Assembly (NCBI GenBank): GCA_028825335.1
Contig: JAPKAI010000001.1
Coordinates: forward strand, 26,541-90,540
DNA from: Gammaproteobacteria bacterium
GTDB taxonomy: Bacteria > Pseudomonadota > Gammaproteobacteria > Pseudomonadales > Pseudohongiellaceae
Length of the DNA: 64,000 nt
Direction of reading: 5' to 3'
Below the pieces are notes generated by a model. That model was not told where the DNA came from, searched no databases, and was given only the letters and a program-made list of their open reading frames with translations. The position numbers were made by a program, and so were the translations under genes. Shown in pieces: positions 38,723 through 48,126 of the stretch (positions within the stretch are counted from its first letter, which is position 1; each line of letters begins with the position of its first letter).

Positions 38723-38763
38723 TGAACTTACTTTCTTTCGATCAAAGTAGATCGATTTACAAT

Positions 38764-40821
38764 TTAGTGCGCAGCACCACCTGTAGGTTGCGCGCCAGGT
38801 AATGCCATTGCAGTAAGCTTAGAGCCTGTCTGCAAGATGATGTACTGATGTCCATCGTGCATCCAAGAGCTCATACCGTAGCGGCTCTGCGCAGGCACTT
38901 CGATTTTACCAACTTCTTCGCCGGTCTTCTTATCGATGCCGTACAGAAGTGCAGTCTCACCGTCGTGATCCATGTCTGAATAAACTAGCATGTTAGCTGT
39001 AGTTACCATGGTGATAGCATTTCCAGTACCAGTATCACCAACGTCTATTCCTTCCAGAGCAGGGTTGTTGCGGATACGGTCAGGTGTTTCTCCAGTAGGA
39101 ACCTGAAACGCAATCTCGCCTGTGTTCATGTCGTACGCAGTAATCGTGCTGTACGGTGGCTTGAAGTAAGGCAAGCCTGAAGCAAGACGAGGTGCGCGAG
39201 GACGGGCGCCATTAGCATAGGCTGCGAAGGTGGACCCCGTTGGGGCATCGATGCGAGCATCGGCCTCTTCGCCAGGGATAATTCGTTGCCAGCTACACGC
39301 TTTCCTAGAAGTTACATAGAGGAAGCCTGAAGTAGGGTCTGCTACGGGTGGGTTATTGATATTTGCACCACCACCGTCACCAGGGCACATAGCAGAAGCT
39401 ATCTTGCCGGCAGGATCATCCGAATGGATTGGCGGGTTAAATAAAGGCCCCATGTCGTAGTTGGCCATCACTTCAAGTGCTTCGCGGCGTAGTGCAGGCG
39501 TGAAGTCGATAAGATCGCCTTCAGTTAAGCCCTGCATTTCGAAAGCCGGCGGCTTAGATGGGAAAGGCTGTGTTGTTGAAAGCTTCTCGCCAGGAACCAT
39601 GGATGCTGGAACAGCGCGCTCTTCCATCGGCCAGATTGGCTCGCCAGTTAAACGGTCGAAAGAGTAGACAAAGCCCTGTTTTGTAACCTGAGATACAGAA
39701 GGGACTATTCCTCTGCCGGGAATATTTAGGTCTAGCTGAATCGGGGCAGCGGGGTTGTCGTAGTTCCAAACATCGTGATGCACTGTCTGGAAGTGCCAGC
39801 GTCGTTCGCCAGTTTCCGTGTCCAGTGCAATCAGGCTAGTACCAAACAGTCCATCACCAGGGCGGAAGCCGCCGTAGTAATCGATCGTAGGTGGATTGGT
39901 TGGAACATAAACAATGTTGTTCTCAGGGTCGGCTGTAAGCGGTGCCCAAGAAGATACATCTCCTGTCCACTGCCATGCATCGTTTTCCCAAGTCTCATGG
40001 CCGTATTCGCCCGGCTGTGGAATTACGTTGAACTTCCATTTGAACGCACCAGTAGTCTTATCGTAAGCGAGGATATCGCCAGGAACGTTCTCGACTCTCG
40101 CCTGCAGATATCCCTGCTCAGCCGAGTTGCCAACGACGATAGTGTCGTTAACCACAATCGGTGGTGACGAAGTAGTGATATAGCCAGTTTCTAGAGGAAT
40201 GCCTTCATAAGGGTCGTAGGGATGACCTAGATCAGCAAGCATGTCCACGACGCCAGTAGCAGGGAAGCCATCTACAGGCACCTGTCCACCGAAGCCCTCA
40301 AGCGGCGCGCCAGTATCGGCGTCTAGTGCTACTAGAAAGAAGCCAGGTGTGGAGATATAAACCACGCCCTTTCCATCTATTCTGGAATAACCGATGCCTT
40401 TTCCGTATGAGGCGCGCATGGAATATTCCCAGCGACCTGTGTTTGGTAGGCGATAGGACCACAGGGTCTCGCCAGTCTTGGGATCGATCGCAACCACATT
40501 ACGTCGAGCACCAGATACGGTGAATAACTTGCCATCTACATAAGTAGGGGTTGAACGACCTGATTGGCCGTTAAAACTGGAGCCATCCCATTCCCAAGCA
40601 ACTTCAAGCTCGTCGAAGTTTTCAGCTGTAATCTCATCAGCAGGGGTATAGCGGGTGTGGGCGTAGTCGCCACCAAGGGTAAACCACTCGGCAGTGTCGT
40701 CGGTGACCAGATTCTGGCTCATGCCGATCTGCGGCAATATGCACAGAACGGTCGCTAATAAGCTCAAATGAGTGAGCTTATTAGGCTTCGAGCCGGATAT
40801 TGTTAAAGGACGTGCTTTCAT
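38764..40821 (-). CDS. Exported PQQ-dependent dehydrogenase (quinoprotein glucose/alcohol dehydrogenase-like)
   Basis: Start at internal MKARPLTISG; WEWDGSSFNGQSGRSTPTYVDGKLFTVSGARRNVVAIDPKTGETLWSY; VWNYDNPAAPIQLDL; eight-bladed quinoprotein pattern. Confidence 0.92.
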   Translation of the reverse strand: MKARPLTISGSKPNKLTHLSLLATVLCILPQIGMSQNLVTDDTAEWFTLGGDYAHTRYTPADEITAENFDELEVAWEWDGSSFNGQSGRSTPTYVDGKLFTVSGARRNVVAIDPKTGETLWSYRLPNTGRWEYSMRASYGKGIGYSRIDGKGVVYISTPGFFLVALDADTGAPLEGFGGQVPVDGFPATGVVDMLADLGHPYDPYEGIPLETGYITTSSPPIVVNDTIVVGNSAEQGYLQARVENVPGDILAYDKTTGAFKWKFNVIPQPGEYGHETWENDAWQWTGDVSSWAPLTADPENNIVYVPTNPPTIDYYGGFRPGDGLFGTSLIALDTETGERRWHFQTVHHDVWNYDNPAAPIQLDLNIPGRGIVPSVSQVTKQGFVYSFDRLTGEPIWPMEERAVPASMVPGEKLSTTQPFPSKPPAFEMQGLTEGDLIDFTPALRREALEVMANYDMGPLFNPPIHSDDPAGKIASAMCPGDGGGANINNPPVADPTSGFLYVTSRKACSWQRIIPGEEADARIDAPTGSTFAAYANGARPRAPRLASGLPYFKPPYSTITAYDMNTGEIAFQVPTGETPDRIRNNPALEGIDVGDTGTGNAITMVTTANMLVYSDMDHDGETALLYGIDKKTGEEVGKIEVPAQSRYGMSSWMHDGHQYIILQTGSKLTAMALPGAQPTGGAAH

Positions 40822-41066
40822 TTTTATAGCCTCATTAGATATAAAATCTGGTGAAGGATACCATAGGCTATAGTAAGTAGTGGTAAGTGGAACTGTAATA
40901 AAGTGTGATAAAACGCGCGATAAAGCAGGGGTGGTTTCCTGCTCTATTTTCCTAGAATGAGGTATCGCTAGAGCGCCTTTTCTTGGGGGCGGCCAAAATC
41001 GTCGGAAGCAGCATATTCCTTCCACTTGCCTGTCGGCCCTGCTAGTCTTTGGCCCCAGTGTCGAAA

Positions 41067-42287
41067 ATGCCTAGGAGAATTAGCGTGCCGTTGAAGTACT
41101 CGAAATCACACCCTTTGCGCGGGTATAAGTCTTTCAAATTCGCTTCCATGCTCGTTTCTTTAGTTGTTTCAGTGTCACTGACAAATGCAGCTACTGCCCA
41201 GCCCAGTGAGCCCGAGTTGCCTCGCCAGATGGCATGGACGGCCTATAATCTAGGATCCACTGGCTATAACCAAGCAGTAGCCATCGGCGCTATGCTGCGC
41301 GACAAATACAATATCACCCTACGTGTTATTCCGGGGCAGAACGACGTATCCCGATTACTACCGCTCAAGACTGGCCGAGTCGACTTCACTGCCAACGGCG
41401 TGGCGACCTATTTCGCACAAGAAGGCATGTTTCAGTTTGCCAATCCAGAGTGGGGCCCTCAGCCTCTGCGTCTATTGATGACTTCCAACGGCTTGAGTAA
41501 TCAGGGCGTGGCGGTAGCTGCAGATACGGGTGTTACCACCTTCGCCGAACTACGCGGGCGTCGAGTACCGTATGTGCGCGCAGCCCCAGCACTAAATGTT
41601 TCAATGGAGGCTTATCTTGCCTGTGGCGGATTAACTTGGGATGACGTTGTTCGCGTCGACTTCCCCGGCTACGACGCCAAATGGAATGGCGTGATCAACG
41701 GTGACGTTGATGTCGCCTTCGGCACTACTGTATCGGGTCCACCTTTTAGGCTCGAGGCTTCACCACGTGGCATTCGCTGGTTGCCAGCGCCTCACGACGA
41801 TGAGGGTTGTTGGGAGCGCATGCTAGCGGTTGGTCCGTATTTCACGAAACACAACGCCACCCGCGGTGCGTCTATCAGCGAGGAGAATCAACATGAGGCA
41901 GGTACCTATCCGTATCCGCTACTAACTACCCTCGCTACTCAAGATAACGACTTCGTCTATTCACTCACTCGCGTAATCAATGAAAACTACGATGAGTTTA
42001 AAGACGCCGATCCCGGTGCCATTGGCTGGGCAATAGAGTCGCAGGTCTTTGATTGGGTCGTGCCGTATCACGATGGCGCTGTAAACTACTGGCGTGAAGT
42101 CGGCGTGTGGACTGACGAGATTGAGGCGCACAATCAAGCGCTTATTCAGCGACAGGAAGTGTTGGCTGCAGCGTGGACCGAAATGGAAGCACGAGGTATC
42201 CGTGATAAGGATGCCTTCGTCGAATCCTGGCAGGAACTGCGCGCAGAACGTCTGGAGGCAGCCGGCTTCGATCCGGTCTGGCGCTAG
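41067..42287 (+). CDS. TAXI-family TRAP transporter solute-binding protein
   Basis: Signal peptide; AYNLGSTGYNQAVAIGAMLRDKYNITLRVIPGQNDVSRLLPLKTGRVDFTANGV; adjacent fused permease. Start uncertain (41049 or 41067). Confidence 0.87.
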   Translation: MPRRISVPLKYSKSHPLRGYKSFKFASMLVSLVVSVSLTNAATAQPSEPELPRQMAWTAYNLGSTGYNQAVAIGAMLRDKYNITLRVIPGQNDVSRLLPLKTGRVDFTANGVATYFAQEGMFQFANPEWGPQPLRLLMTSNGLSNQGVAVAADTGVTTFAELRGRRVPYVRAAPALNVSMEAYLACGGLTWDDVVRVDFPGYDAKWNGVINGDVDVAFGTTVSGPPFRLEASPRGIRWLPAPHDDEGCWERMLAVGPYFTKHNATRGASISEENQHEAGTYPYPLLTTLATQDNDFVYSLTRVINENYDEFKDADPGAIGWAIESQVFDWVVPYHDGAVNYWREVGVWTDEIEAHNQALIQRQEVLAAAWTEMEARGIRDKDAFVESWQELRAERLEAAGFDPVWR

Positions 42288-44263
42288 TGGCCACTCAGAC
42301 TAGAGAATTACCGAAGCTACTCCAGTGGCTAACAGGCTTTGTCGCCGTAGCTAGTGCTTTTCTAGCGATGGATTCGCTGCGCTTTTTTGCCGAGAGCCCG
42401 CTGCTTGATTTTGTCATCACGGTGCAGAACCATTACTACTATGCCTTGATGGGTTTGCTGTTACCGCTCTGTTTTTTAATCTACCCCTCGTTTCGCGGCC
42501 CCAAGAGTTACTGGCTCGATAGTGTTCTTGCTCTCGCAACATTCGGTGCCTGCTGTTTCTTCTTTTTCAACGCAGAAACCATGTTGGACTATGGCTGGGA
42601 ATTTTTAGCACCATCCTATGCGGTGTATGTAAGTTATCTGTTGTGGGCGCTTATCATGGAGGGGGTGCGTCGCAGCGGTGGTTGGGTGTTGTTCTTCCTC
42701 GTGCTGATATTCTCTCTCTACCCGGTAGTGGCTGATAAATTGCCTGGACCTATTTCTGGTATGTCGTCGACATTATCGGAGACGGCGTCTTATCACGTCA
42801 TGAGTATCGAGAGTATTCTCGGACTGCCGTTCCGTGCGTATGCGCAGTTGGTCATTGGCTTCCTTATTTTCGGTGTCGCACTGCAGCACACCGGTGGTGG
42901 TCGCTTCTTTATCAACCTAGCGTTTGCGACATTCGGTCATGTGCGCGGTGGCTCGGCTAAGGTAGCGATTGTATCTAGCGGGCTGATGGGCTCCATGAGC
43001 GGTAGCGTGATTACCAATGTGCTGACCACGGGGCAGATGACGATTCCAGCCATGAAGAAGAATGGTATGGAGAAGGAGTACGCCGCTGGGGTTGAAGCCT
43101 GCGCTTCAACTGGAGGTGTGTTGCTGCCACCTATCATGGGTTCGACTGCTTTTGTTATGGCGACTTTCCTCAATGTTGCCTATACCACCGTGGCTTTAGC
43201 CGCGGCGATTCCTGCCCTTCTGTACTTTTTTGGATTGTTCGTTCAAGTTGATGCCTACGCGGCGCGTAAAGGGTTGGTAGGTACGCCGCGTGAGGAACTG
43301 CCTAGTGTGAGTGGCACGATGAAGCAGGGTTGGTTCTACCTAGCGGCATTCGCAGTATTGATATTTCTGCTCGTCTATCTGCAGCGCGAAGCAGTAGCTC
43401 CATTTTATGCCACGGGCATGCTGCTGGTGCTGAATCAATTGTTTCCAGCTCATCGTTGGAACATGAAAGAGGCAGGTGCATTTCTCGTCGCGACCGGCAA
43501 GTTGCTAATGGAATTACTGACCATCATGGCTGGTGTCGGTCTAATAGTAGGTGCGCTGTCAGTGTCCGGTTTGTCGGGAACTTTGGTCAATGACTTGTTG
43601 TACCTCGCCGGCGATTCTACGCTACTGCTTCTATTGATGGGCGCATTTACTAGTTTCTTCCTTGGCATCGGCATGACTGTGACGGCCGCCTATATTTTTC
43701 TCGCGATTGTACTTGCACCTGCTCTGATTCAAGGTGGTCTGGATCCGATGAGCGTGCATCTGTTTATTCTTTATTGGGGGATGCTGTCCTTCATCACCCC
43801 GCCTGTCGCGCTCGGGGCATTTGCTGCGGCGAGCATAGCTGGCGCATCGGCACTGTCTACTGGATTCAAAGCGATGCGACTCGGTAGTGTGATCTATTTC
43901 ATTCCATTCTTCTTCGTGTTGGAGCCTGCGCTGATCATGTCCGGCACCTGGTGGGAGACGCTGTTTGCAACAGCAAAAGTTGCGGTAGGCATAGTGCTGA
44001 TTGCAGGCACCCTGCAGCGTTATTTGTTGGGCATAGGATTTCTCGATCGCAGTGGACCGCTAGGCATAGCTGGTCGGGCATTGGTGCTGGTTGGTGGCGG
44101 CCTTATCGCCTTGCCAACTACTGAAGTCATTGGTATTAATGTGAGTGACGCAACCCTTCTTATTAGTGGCGGCACCATGGCGATCATAGGCGTGTTGCTG
44201 AGTCGCAGTGGGGCTCCTGATTTAGATGCACAGGCACCGTTGGTACCCGGGGCCCAAACTTGA
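42287..44263 (+). CDS. TRAP transporter fused permease (TAXI type, DctQM-like)
   Basis: 658 aa polytopic; GTG start overlaps the SBP stop; VSSGLMGSMSGSVITNVLTTGQMTIPAMKKNGMEKEYAAGVEACASTGGVLLPPIMGSTAFVMA. Confidence 0.94.
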   Translation: MATQTRELPKLLQWLTGFVAVASAFLAMDSLRFFAESPLLDFVITVQNHYYYALMGLLLPLCFLIYPSFRGPKSYWLDSVLALATFGACCFFFFNAETMLDYGWEFLAPSYAVYVSYLLWALIMEGVRRSGGWVLFFLVLIFSLYPVVADKLPGPISGMSSTLSETASYHVMSIESILGLPFRAYAQLVIGFLIFGVALQHTGGGRFFINLAFATFGHVRGGSAKVAIVSSGLMGSMSGSVITNVLTTGQMTIPAMKKNGMEKEYAAGVEACASTGGVLLPPIMGSTAFVMATFLNVAYTTVALAAAIPALLYFFGLFVQVDAYAARKGLVGTPREELPSVSGTMKQGWFYLAAFAVLIFLLVYLQREAVAPFYATGMLLVLNQLFPAHRWNMKEAGAFLVATGKLLMELLTIMAGVGLIVGALSVSGLSGTLVNDLLYLAGDSTLLLLLMGAFTSFFLGIGMTVTAAYIFLAIVLAPALIQGGLDPMSVHLFILYWGMLSFITPPVALGAFAAASIAGASALSTGFKAMRLGSVIYFIPFFFVLEPALIMSGTWWETLFATAKVAVGIVLIAGTLQRYLLGIGFLDRSGPLGIAGRALVLVGGGLIALPTTEVIGINVSDATLLISGGTMAIIGVLLSRSGAPDLDAQAPLVPGAQT

Positions 44264-44273
44264 GAATGACATC

Positions 44274-45119
44274 ATGTTAGTGGTCGATCCAATCGACGCT
44301 CCTTGTGGCGCAACAGTTAGCAACCTTGATCTTTCGTCGGACATTTCTGAGCAGACCGTGGCAGAACTACGTCAGGCTTGGCTGCAGCACCATGTACTGG
44401 TGTTTCCCAATCAAGTGCTTAGCCCCGCAGATATCGAGCGCTTTACCCTAAGCTTTGGCAATTTTGGTGATGACCCATTCTTCTCCCCGATTGAGGAAAA
44501 CAGCCACATTGCGGCCATAAGTCGCGACGCTAATGAGACTACTCCACTTTTTGCCGAGAACTGGCATACGGACTGGAGCTTTCAAGCGAAGCCGCCGATT
44601 GGTACCTGCCTATACGGCATAAAGATTCCTCCAGTTGGCGGTGATACGCTTTTTTCAAATCAGCACAAAGCTTACGATGAATTGCCTGTCGCTCTTAAGG
44701 AAAGAATAGAGCACTTAACGGCGATTCATTCGGCTGAGTCTGCCTATTCACCTGACGGTGTTTACAGCGACAAGCACGAGGAAAATACCGGCCGTAGCAT
44801 GAAAATAGTTGTATCGGATGAAGCTAGGCTCTCGCAGAGCCATCCGTTTATTCGGCCGCACACAGAAACAGGGGCGTTGGCTCTTTATTCCACTGCAGGC
44901 TATATCCAAGGATTTTCTGGCATGGAGGTGGAAGAGAGTAAAGAATTATTGCAAGAGCTTCACCAATATCAAGGCTCGCCGCAATTTGTATATCGCCATA
45001 AATGGCAAGCGAATATGTTAGTTATGTGGGACAACCGCAGTGTCTTGCACAAAGCAACGGGTGGTTATGATGGTTATGATCGCTTGTTGCATAGGACTAC
45101 GATTTCTCAATTCGACTGA
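44274..45119 (+). CDS. TauD/TfdA-family Fe(II)/2-oxoglutarate-dependent dioxygenase
   Basis: Start at internal MLVVDPIDAPCGATVSNLDLS; ENWHTDWSF HxD motif, LHKAT distal His, LLHRTTI Arg. Confidence 0.93.
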   Translation: MLVVDPIDAPCGATVSNLDLSSDISEQTVAELRQAWLQHHVLVFPNQVLSPADIERFTLSFGNFGDDPFFSPIEENSHIAAISRDANETTPLFAENWHTDWSFQAKPPIGTCLYGIKIPPVGGDTLFSNQHKAYDELPVALKERIEHLTAIHSAESAYSPDGVYSDKHEENTGRSMKIVVSDEARLSQSHPFIRPHTETGALALYSTAGYIQGFSGMEVEESKELLQELHQYQGSPQFVYRHKWQANMLVMWDNRSVLHKATGGYDGYDRLLHRTTISQFD

Positions 45120-45125
45120 AGGAGA

Positions 45126-45455
45126 ATGCTAGTGAGGGTTACCGGGTTACAGATTCTATATGGCGTGCTAGCGATCGTGGGAGTATGCGTTACCTGGTAC
45201 TACAATTTGCAGCCAATGGAGATGAGCTACTTCGCGGGTTTGTATGCAAATCCGGCTGCATCTTCCTTTACCAATGACCTGATCGTTGTTGTTGCCGCGT
45301 TTTTTGTCTGGTCGTTCGTAGAGACAGGGCGTCTCAAGATGTCTTATGGGCTATGGGCGGCGATTTTCGTTTTTACATTCGTTATTGCTGCCGCGATGAC
45401 CGTGCCTCTTTTCATGCTGCTGCGCGAGCGTCGCTTGATTGCAATGGCGGAATAG
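45126..45455 (+). CDS. DUF2834-like small membrane protein
   Basis: 109 aa, three predicted TM helices; YGVLAIVGVCVTWYYN, ANPAASSFTNDLIVVVAAFFVWSFVETGRL, PLFMLLRERRL. Confidence 0.8.
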   Translation: MLVRVTGLQILYGVLAIVGVCVTWYYNLQPMEMSYFAGLYANPAASSFTNDLIVVVAAFFVWSFVETGRLKMSYGLWAAIFVFTFVIAAAMTVPLFMLLRERRLIAMAE

Positions 45456-45502
45456 TTTGCAGGAGAAGTGTACTAATCTAACTTCTCTCTAATCTACGTC
45501 AT

Positions 45503-46054
45503 TCATGTGCGCGAAGTAACCCTAAAAGTCCACCAATGATCAAAGCGCACCTGGCCCACAGCCGGTCGCGGTGTAACCATGGTTTCGAGATCTGTAGTTT
45601 GTAGCTTAGATACTCGAGCTCGAAACGCTCTGTCCATAGTTGCAGGATCGGTTTCGCGATTCAGCAGTACGGGATAGACAAGATTGCCCAGCCGGAGAAC
45701 GGCACGCTCATCGCTGCCTACTCTCGCCGCCCAGTATTTTCGATCACAGACTGAGCAACTCAGAAACAATTCGCCCTCGGGCGTGGCCATGCAATTAAGA
45801 TTAATGGAATGCGGACGAATGCCTGCCCAAATCTGCAACTGGCAGAGGTTCTCCTGATTGGCCGTCGTCGCGTTCCAATCGTCAACGGGTGTTTCTACCC
45901 GTTCACCAAACAATAGCCCGCCGGGAGTCAGCGTGCAGGGACAGATACTGGAAAAGATCATAAATCCGACTACGGTAGTGAGGAGTAGTGCAAACACTCC
46001 GCCGCCAAGCCATAGTTTCAGGTTTCTATTGTTGCTTGTCACAGCTTCATTCAC
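45503..46054 (-). CDS. Uncharacterised membrane-anchored protein, diverged paralogue of 2124..2621
   Basis: 183 aa; N-terminal TM; PVDDWNA, YWAARVGSDERAVLRLGNLVYPV. Confidence 0.75.
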   Translation of the reverse strand: MNEAVTSNNRNLKLWLGGGVFALLLTTVVGFMIFSSICPCTLTPGGLLFGERVETPVDDWNATTANQENLCQLQIWAGIRPHSINLNCMATPEGELFLSCSVCDRKYWAARVGSDERAVLRLGNLVYPVLLNRETDPATMDRAFRARVSKLQTTDLETMVTPRPAVGQVRFDHWWTFRVTSRT

Positions 46055-46573
46055 CGTTTAGGCCTCCTTTAGTTAGCTATCGAGTCTGGGTACGCCGCTC
46101 ACTCTGAGCCTAGTCAGATATCATAAGCGGCGACCGGTATGTTGCTGAATCGCAGTGCAACCTCTGAAAATAATGACCGGAATTACTCGGCGCGATGTTG
46201 AGGAATTCTATACTACTATACAATAACTATTAGCCGATTTCTTTGAGCCTAGCGGCTAGAACGCGGGCAATGGTGTACAGTTCTCCAAAATATTCGTTTT
46301 CTTCTCTCAGCGCTGCCATCGCTTCAGTCAATACTTGGAGCTCACCATTAATCTCCCCTTTTAGTTGACGCGGGGTAAGCAGGGGGCCAGTTCCGTGGCG
46401 AGCACTTCTCGCATTCTCTGTTCTTCTGCTGATAACGAATTGCGGCTCGCATACCTCTTTCTTAATCGAGGAGCCGGCAGGCAAATAGTCATGTCAGACA
46501 ATCGTAAGTTGATCGTCATCGCTGGATGTGTTGAACACTCTATAGATTTCTTGCTGAATCTTTTCGATCTGAG

Positions 46574-48124
46574 TTATCGTTCTGATCGTACCGCTGCGAA
46601 CTCTTTCAACACTTCACTGGCAGATGCTCCTGGGATGTCCGGATTAAAGCCTAAGGGGCTCGGCCTATTTTCCGCAGCGATAGCCAAATCGAGTGGTGTA
46701 CGCCCGCGACGATCAAGCGCGTTCACATCGGCTCCTCGTTGAGCTAGCTCTCGCACTATATTCGGTAGCTTTCTAGCGGCTGCATCGTGAAGGGCTGTCG
46801 ATTCAGTGTAGTCACGGTGATTAAGGTTAACGCCACTCTCGGCTGCGGCTTTCACCGCCGCCAAGGCGAGCTGTTCTTCGCCGACTGGATTCGGGTTTGC
46901 TTGGACATAGTAACGACCGCGGGTGCTATCACCCTTGACGGCAGCCTGCACTGTACTTTCAAAACCGCCAACTACAGTCGGTGTATAGGAGTTGCGATCG
47001 GCTCGGGCCCTAGGCCTGCTCATTTGTCCCTCATTCGTCAGGGAGGGGTCTGCTCCAGCTTTAGCGAGTGCTTGCATAATGTCCGCTTCGCGAAAACTTG
47101 CCGCTATCCAGTAGGGTGTAGCGCCTACCAATGGGGCTTTAAGCACCCAATCTTCGCTGGCACGCTGCACAGAGTTAGGTCGTAGAAGTCGGGCCTCAAC
47201 GTCGGCTCCATGATCCAGCAGTGCGTTCACTGCTTCTAAATCGCCCCGCAATATCGCGGCATGCAGTGCGGTATATCCGGCGCCTATGGTATTGGCATCG
47301 GCGCCAAACTCGAGTAACAGTTGCGTTAGGTCCCCATGGCCGCTATGCGTTGCGACGACGAGTGGGCTTGTGCGATTACCCGCAACAGCTTCGATGTCTG
47401 CCTCATGGCTGAGAAACAGGCGAGCCATTTCTATATCACCACTGCGTGCTGCAAAGAGTAGCGCAGTGTAGCCGCCGAGTTGCTCCATGATGCCCTGATC
47501 GAACTGGCCGCCATTCGATGCATCGGCAAACATGAGTCGGGACCGTAGCTTCGATCGTGCCTCCAAGTCTGCTCCCGCATCTATCAGTATGTGCGCGACC
47601 TCTACATGTCCTTGGGCGGTTGCCCACATGAGAGCTGTCTGTTCACGTGATTGTTCTGCGACATTTACATCTGCTCCCGCTTCCACCAACAACTGCACTC
47701 CCTGAACAGTGCCTGAGCGGGCCGCGGTCATTATCGGCGTTTCGCCCATTGGCATCGCGACATTTGGATTCGCATTCGCTTCAAGCAGCAGCTCAATCAA
47801 ATTCGCATTGCCGCTTTTGGCGGCTAAATAAAGGGGTGATGCGCCTAGGCGGTTGACAGCATTTACATCAGCATCTGCTTCGATAAGAGAGGCCACGGCA
47901 TCGACATTCTCGTGATACACCGCCCAGTGTAAAGCGGTTGCACCATCTGCTTGTCGCGAGTCAGGATCGGAATCGGCATTTAGCAGCTGCTGCAACATCA
48001 CTATGTCTTGATGCCTAGCTGCGTCGATGATGGGAGCAGTTTCTGCGGCAATGACATTCACTGTAAGCAGCGCTGCCATTGCCAGCACAAAAAATCTCAA
48101 CTTTTTTATTATGCTAACCCTCAA
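46574..48124 (-). CDS. Exported ankyrin-repeat protein
   Basis: 516 aa; signal peptide; many ANK repeats (e.g. GATALHWAVYHENVDAVASLIEADADVNAVNRLGASPLYLAAKSGNANLIELLLEANANPN). Confidence 0.95.
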   Translation of the reverse strand: MRVSIIKKLRFFVLAMAALLTVNVIAAETAPIIDAARHQDIVMLQQLLNADSDPDSRQADGATALHWAVYHENVDAVASLIEADADVNAVNRLGASPLYLAAKSGNANLIELLLEANANPNVAMPMGETPIMTAARSGTVQGVQLLVEAGADVNVAEQSREQTALMWATAQGHVEVAHILIDAGADLEARSKLRSRLMFADASNGGQFDQGIMEQLGGYTALLFAARSGDIEMARLFLSHEADIEAVAGNRTSPLVVATHSGHGDLTQLLLEFGADANTIGAGYTALHAAILRGDLEAVNALLDHGADVEARLLRPNSVQRASEDWVLKAPLVGATPYWIAASFREADIMQALAKAGADPSLTNEGQMSRPRARADRNSYTPTVVGGFESTVQAAVKGDSTRGRYYVQANPNPVGEEQLALAAVKAAAESGVNLNHRDYTESTALHDAAARKLPNIVRELAQRGADVNALDRRGRTPLDLAIAAENRPSPLGFNPDIPGASASEVLKEFAAVRSER

Positions 48125-48126
48125 AA

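Noticed and set aside
46230-46484. 84-aa minus-strand ORF (TPRQLKGEINGELQVLTEAMAALREENEYFGELYTIARVLAARLKEIG), downstream of the ankyrin gene
   Set aside because: The C-terminal helix looks protein-like, but there is only a TTG start and no recognisable homology, and overlapping frames are equally open; left undecided rather than annotated.
46365-46742. 125-aa plus-strand ORF
   Set aside because: Overlaps the ankyrin gene C-terminus in antisense; no supporting motif.
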